Assembly (NCBI RefSeq): GCF_037975245.1
Contig: NC_092573.1
Location: 14,282,001-14,346,000, forward strand
Reading direction: 5' to 3'
Length of the DNA stretch: 64,000 nucleotides
Source: Apostichopus japonicus
Lineage: Eukaryota > Echinodermata > Holothuroidea > Aspidochirotida > Stichopodidae
This document shows, piece after piece, positions 59,741-64,000 of this stretch (position 1 is its first letter; every line of letters starts with the position of its first letter). Below the pieces are notes generated by a model. It was not told the origin of the DNA. It saw only the letters and a list, made by a program, of their open reading frames with translations, and did not search any database. The position numbers were made by a program, and so were the translations under genes.

Positions 59741-60044
59741 TGCTAATTTATAACCTTTACTCTAGCTTAGACATACGGTCGTCTGTCTCGTTCATGCCTA
59801 GCTGTGTGTACGGCGTGCGTACGTACAGTACAGCGAGTACCTGGCTAAGCGAAGAATATAGTAGTATATATGTACACAAGTTGTAGCGCTCGTTGTCACA
59901 CTTATTTTTGTGAGGCGTATTTGCAAGTTTTCGGATGACGTAGGCGCATTTCTGTTCTCTGATTGGATACATTTTTCAGTGGAATACAGAGACTGAAAAT
60001 GGTAAGATGACATGCCACATGTGATTAGCTGATTGGTTAATAAA

Positions 60045-60187
60045 GTCAGTCCAAAACAGCGACTGAACGGTGTAACTGATAATACAGTCTAAGTAGAGTG
60101 TTTCTCAGTCTAAACTCAGTGTATAACACTGAAAAAAATTTCAGTCTCAAAGAAGACTGAATTCTTCAGTCTAACATTTTAAGAGAG
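60045..60187. repeat. Right subterminal AGACTGAA array and TIR of element 2
   Basis: Six or more copies of TCAGTCT / AGACTGAA occur before the CATTTTAAGAGAG end. The cargo ATG lies about 450 bp inside this terminus. Confidence 0.8.
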
Positions 60188-60189
60188 TG

Positions 60190-62045
60190 GCCTGGTAAAA
60201 GTCACGCAAGCTTACAAAGCAACGAAAATCGCATATTAATCATTGAGTGACAATTTTTAGTAGAGCCTATGCAGTACACTTTGATGATATACTGACACTC
60301 TAGACAGGAGAAAGTTCCCAAAAAGTTAATTTCTCTTTGAAAAAGATTTTTGAGAATTTTGTTTCATGAAAAACAAAGTCAGTAAGGGGCTTTGCGAATG
60401 CAATTGTGATCAGCCCGTTCCGAATCTGGTCTTGTACCCGTAAGAAGAATGCCGATAACATTACACATTCATCCGCCTTATAAGTTTGACCGTATTACGC
60501 CCCAACTAACACCATGTCAAATGCATATACGTTCTGCCCCGACAAATTTCCCATATCCGTAATTTACAGTTTGGCAAGTAAAGGTTAAAACATCTGAACG
60601 ACCTATGCGTGGTTGGACAGTAGTTAACAAATTGTTGTGTAAAACAATCTATTGGACTTGAGCAGGTAACTAATGAGACTATTCGGTTGTCAACCTGTTT
60701 GCTGCCACAATCACAAGTCTTGACAGTGATCTGAAAAGAATAAACAAGGACAGTAATGACAAATCAAACAGATTTAAGTTCCTTTCACCTAATAAATCGG
60801 TCAATGAATATCATCGTCTTTTATTTCAAAAAGATTACAAAAGTTCAATTCTTCGATTGAGAAGCTCTAGAGAATGAGCTGTCGCCCTTAAAATGAAGTC
60901 AAACCGATTAAATTGTTTTCTTCATAACATTTGTTGTGAATGAAGTAAAATGAGGTAAATAAAGGACCCATTATCGGTAAGATATATTACAAGACAATAA
61001 AACACTCATGAGTGATTTTTTTTCTGGATAAATATTTACTCTCTGGCACAGTAGGAACTTCCAGATGACGTGTAAGAACCAATGGTAGATGCATTCTGGG
61101 ATACATCCGTGGAGGTAACACAGTGCTCTGAAGACATCAAACCAGCGTACCATCACATGTTCTTAATATAAGTTGTCTTTAGACACATTGACTTAGTCTG
61201 TATCAATTCAGAAAGACATTTATTTCTGACCCGCTTGCAGTAAGCTTTCAAGAAAATTGCAATACAACAATTGATTTAATTTGAAGACTCAACGGCTCTT
61301 CAAAGAGATGGATTAAAATAAAAGTGGTTACTATTCAGAAATCAGATATCATTTAATAGTATGGAAACGAGATGTCCAAAGTCATATAATTGCAATGGTC
61401 CATAAGACATATGCATATTATATAAAGGTATCGCGTAGGATATGTAGGATATGTAAAAGTATCAGAGTAAGTGCTAGCACGTCACATGCAACTCTCCAGT
61501 CTTGGTACAGTTTCTTATGATGTAGTGAAACGGCAAGATTTATACATGTTGCTCATTTATACATTGTTAATGGTTTGCTTCCATTATGGCGAAACAATGA
61601 AACACTTCAGTGTGGAATTGATTGCATTGGTTAATTACGTAACACCGATCCATTGACTCACCAAGAATTGGCAAATCTAATAAATCTACAAAATAAATGA
61701 TTTGATATCCGACGAAGAGCATACATATAGTTTGAATATAAATATATCCACTGCAACATTTGGTCAATATAGTTTACAACGAGGGCACATCGATCGTCTG
61801 CCAAAGCTTTGGCACTCATACATCATGCGTAGACAGTGTGGTTACAATTACATACCGCGTTTATATTTTGTGATGTCACATAATTCTTGAACATCTGATG
61901 ACATACATTCTAAATTTACGTCTTTTCTTTTGTCCAGTAATTCAACCCTAGAAGAAGGGAGTTGCTATCCTGGATGAAACAAGTCAAATGTTACGTCATG
62001 TATATGTAATCAAATTTCGGACAGTGTAAACTGTGCCTAGTCTAA
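60190..62045. repeat. Duplicated intergenic block, copy C
   Basis: Near-identical to 36,612-38,465. No gene beyond short conserved ORFs (61,567-61,767 and 61,702-61,890) that are also open in copy B but lack motifs. Confidence 0.75.
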
Positions 62046-63456
62046 AAAGGGGGTGAAATGGAAAAATTTATATTAATCATCGTTTTTTATACACTCGTAG
62101 CTTTCCAGTGATACCCAATTTGTGTCAAGCAAAGCTTGCATCCTCGAGGAATAAACGATCAAACATTCGAGGGTAATAAAACCTTTCTAAATATTGTTGT
62201 ATATACGGCAATGGGCGTGACGTCAGTCGAGGAACTCAGCTCACTTCCAGAACACTATGTTTACATTCTTAAACGTCTAAGAACACACAACGTTACTCTG
62301 TTACAGTGCTATGAGATTTGTAGTTTTGTTTTTACGTAAATTTATCTCGTAACTGTTAAATATGCCGTGCCGATGTGTGGTCCCAGGTTGCTCCACCACA
62401 AGTAAAGACGGAAAAAAGTGCACGCTTTTCCAAAAGATGACAGAAATCGAAGAATTTGGACACGACTCGTTCAAAACACTACACATAAACAATATCAAGA
62501 GTGCCCGTGGGCCTATACTATTGTCAAATTACTTGCTATGACCATAGCTTAGGCCTCCTTGATGCAGTAAATGACGATTTTTTTTTTGGTTACCTAATAT
62601 TTTAATCAATACTACATCTGCAATTTTTCTTTTGTAGTAAAACTGGCCTTGTGTTATGATTTTACGTAACAGTTTGATGATACAATTACATTGGCTAGCC
62701 TGTTATACAACGTCTATTAGTTAGGCCTAGACCCCATGTTACCACGACTAGTACTATAGGATTGCACTTGCACAGAATATCACACTTTCCTTGCACTGTA
62801 AGTAAAAAAATTATAGAAACTTCGCTACGAAGTTAAGTAGCAGGATCATTTTAAATTATAAATCATATTATGGTCTTAATAACGGTGGTTTTGTTTATGC
62901 TCAACCGACCAGTTTCAGGATAGTCCAACCGTCCTGCTCGGTGACTTCGTTCGGCAGCGACGCGTCTCGGCCATCGGGATCGTTTTACAATTCTTCTGCA
63001 AGGGGCCCAATTGATATGGAAAAACACCGATATCTTCATCACCCTCGAAAACTATTTTTTCATCTTCTTCTTCTTCAAGAAAATCATTTTCGACAAAGCT
63101 TGACGAAGTTTCTGAGAGGTTATTCCCATTTCCTCGGAATCGGAAGATTCGAAAAAACACATGTTCAATTGATGAGCAAAGTGTTGTGGTTACATGTAGT
63201 AAACTGTATGACGCCGTATCGGTAAAAAACGGGGAGTCGGCTTTGGCTGAAATGGTTTCTTTGATGACGTCATATGAACTGCGATGGGCCGCTTTGAATT
63301 GTTTATGAGTGGCAGCTCGAGAGGTCTCTAGGGAATGCTTTGACAGCAAATTGCTGGCGTTTGAAGCCGCATTTACGGAAAGTTGTGCATGGGTGGTGTT
63401 ATAATTATATAGATAAACCATTCCAAGACATGAAAACCCACCACTTCATAACCTCT
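62046..63456. mobile_element. Kolobok-like DNA transposon, copy C
   Basis: Paralog of 38,466-39,895 made by segmental duplication. The left TTAA has mutated to TAAA-like sequence; the right TTAA (63,457-63,460) is intact. The THAP ORF (from 62,362) is frameshifted by a small deletion after AAAGACGG, and the element has other small indels. Confidence 0.72.
62915..63421 (-). CDS. 168-codon antisense ORF in Kolobok-like element
   Basis: Open from MVYLYNYNTTHAQLS to SRTVGLS-stop. Ser/Thr-rich, then acidic (NDFLEEEEDEKIVFEGDED), then FPYQLGPLQK, which recalls the PYQFEP box of P2X7-tail-like proteins. It may be a first exon of a lost or unlocated gene, or chance. Confidence 0.35.
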   Translation of the reverse strand: MVYLYNYNTTHAQLSVNAASNASNLLSKHSLETSRAATHKQFKAAHRSSYDVIKETISAKADSPFFTDTASYSLLHVTTTLCSSIEHVFFRIFRFRGNGNNLSETSSSFVENDFLEEEEDEKIVFEGDEDIGVFPYQLGPLQKNCKTIPMAETRRCRTKSPSRTVGLS

Positions 63457-63891
63457 TTAATGAAGCGTTCACGAAAATTAACCATTTTACAGCAGACATA
63501 GACATCTTGTAGAGACAATCTCTTGGATGTTCTGTTCCTCTTTGTGTCACATTTGAATGTTGAACTAAGACCAATTGGCTAAATACAATAGGAGTTTCCG
63601 GTACTGCTATGTATAATACTAGTTGGAATGTACTGCTCAGTCGAGATACATCCTGCTTCCCGTATGTGTTACAGTGACGCATCACATAGAAGAACTTAGC
63701 TTACTACACAAAAACCGTCTAATTCATTCATCACTTCAAACAGTGATAGACGTGAAACGACAACCTTAATATCCTCCCGGTTGAAGTCAAAAGCGATAAG
63801 CACACTGATCAAGACGGCTAAACCATTACATTCATGATTATACCAGTTCAGCTATAGTTGACCTCCTGTAGTCTGCTTTCAATGAATATGG

Positions 63892-64000
63892 TGGACGTAA
63901 TGACTCTGAATTCAGTTCCTAAATCGATGTTAGCCATGTTCTCTTATAGACTCATTGGTATCTTTCTTGTTACTGTTTGCGTTTGCCAAGCTCAAATTAT
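63892..64000 (+). CDS. Signal-peptide exon, SRCR receptor unit 3 (cut by window end)
   Basis: Opens MNMVDVMTLNSVPKSMLAMF, with the same LIGIFLVTVCVCQAQ core. It shows that the array continues past the window with at least a third unit. Confidence 0.75.

Larger units (their letters stand above)
55404..60187. mobile_element. 4.8-kb TIR DNA transposon with SAM-domain cargo gene (element 2)
   Basis: Perfect 13-bp termini CTCTCTTAAAATG / CATTTTAAGAGAG, flanked by TG on both sides (55,402-55,403 and 60,188-60,189). Copy B has the empty site AGTATTACTTGGCCTGG at 36,602, which equals the joined flanks with one TG. Subterminal arrays of AGACTGAA / TTCAGTCT occur at both ends. The termini resemble element 1 (CACTCTTAAAAT), and both carry the same decayed gene. 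No transposase seen. Confidence 0.82.

Overview
The window is animal nuclear DNA: AT-rich, mostly intronic and intergenic, with short phase-consistent exons and many transposons at different stages of decay. Scavenger-receptor cysteine-rich (SRCR) genes in tandem, CR1-type LINEs, Penelope-like elements and P2X7-tail-like genes fit a marine invertebrate deuterostome. An echinoderm is my best guess, but nothing here fixes the species.

The backbone is a tandem array of one small receptor gene on the + strand, with signal-peptide exon, single SRCR exon, transmembrane exon and cytoplasmic-tail exon. Unit 1 runs 19,807-29,742 and has all four exons but a 1-bp deletion in the SRCR exon. Unit 2 runs 40,322-47,227; its SRCR exon is intact, the TM exon is gone and the tail exon is present twice. 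Unit 3 starts at 63,892 and leaves the window. The intergenic DNA between units is also duplicated: 29.6-40.4 kb matches 47.1-63.9 kb, and a short piece recurs at 12.57-13.20 plus 19.72-20.2 kb. These paralogous copies provide empty sites that define several insertions exactly.

Three insertions are dated this way. A 6,515-bp element (13,206-19,720) and a 4,784-bp element (55,404-60,187) share termini of the form C(A/T)CTCTTAAAAT, 2-bp target duplications (TA and TG) and arrays of a short subterminal motif (TTGGGCAA in one, AGACTGAA in the other). Each carries, on the minus strand, a decayed spliced gene whose first coding exon is exactly 70 bp, ends in phase 1 and encodes the start of a SAM-like domain. 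Later exons resemble the SAMD3-like protein family. A 1.4-kb element with TTAA target duplications and a THAP zinc-finger fragment (Kolobok-like) sits at 38,466-39,895 and 62,046-63,456, and its empty TTAA is at 12,852-12,855.

Other mobile DNA includes a nearly full-length but dead CR1-type LINE (about 21.33-26.10 kb) with tandem 5' monomers, a PHD/esterase ORF1 and an endonuclease-RT ORF2; a 5'-truncated LINE nested in the first TIR element (16.6-18.26 kb); a LINE 3' fragment at 5.8 kb; and Penelope-like elements at 33 and 50-52 kb. There are also tRNA-derived SINEs and a candidate solo LTR. The left edge (1-1,053, minus) holds exons of a P2X7 intracellular-domain-like gene. The rest is satellite, minisatellite and unassigned AT-rich DNA.
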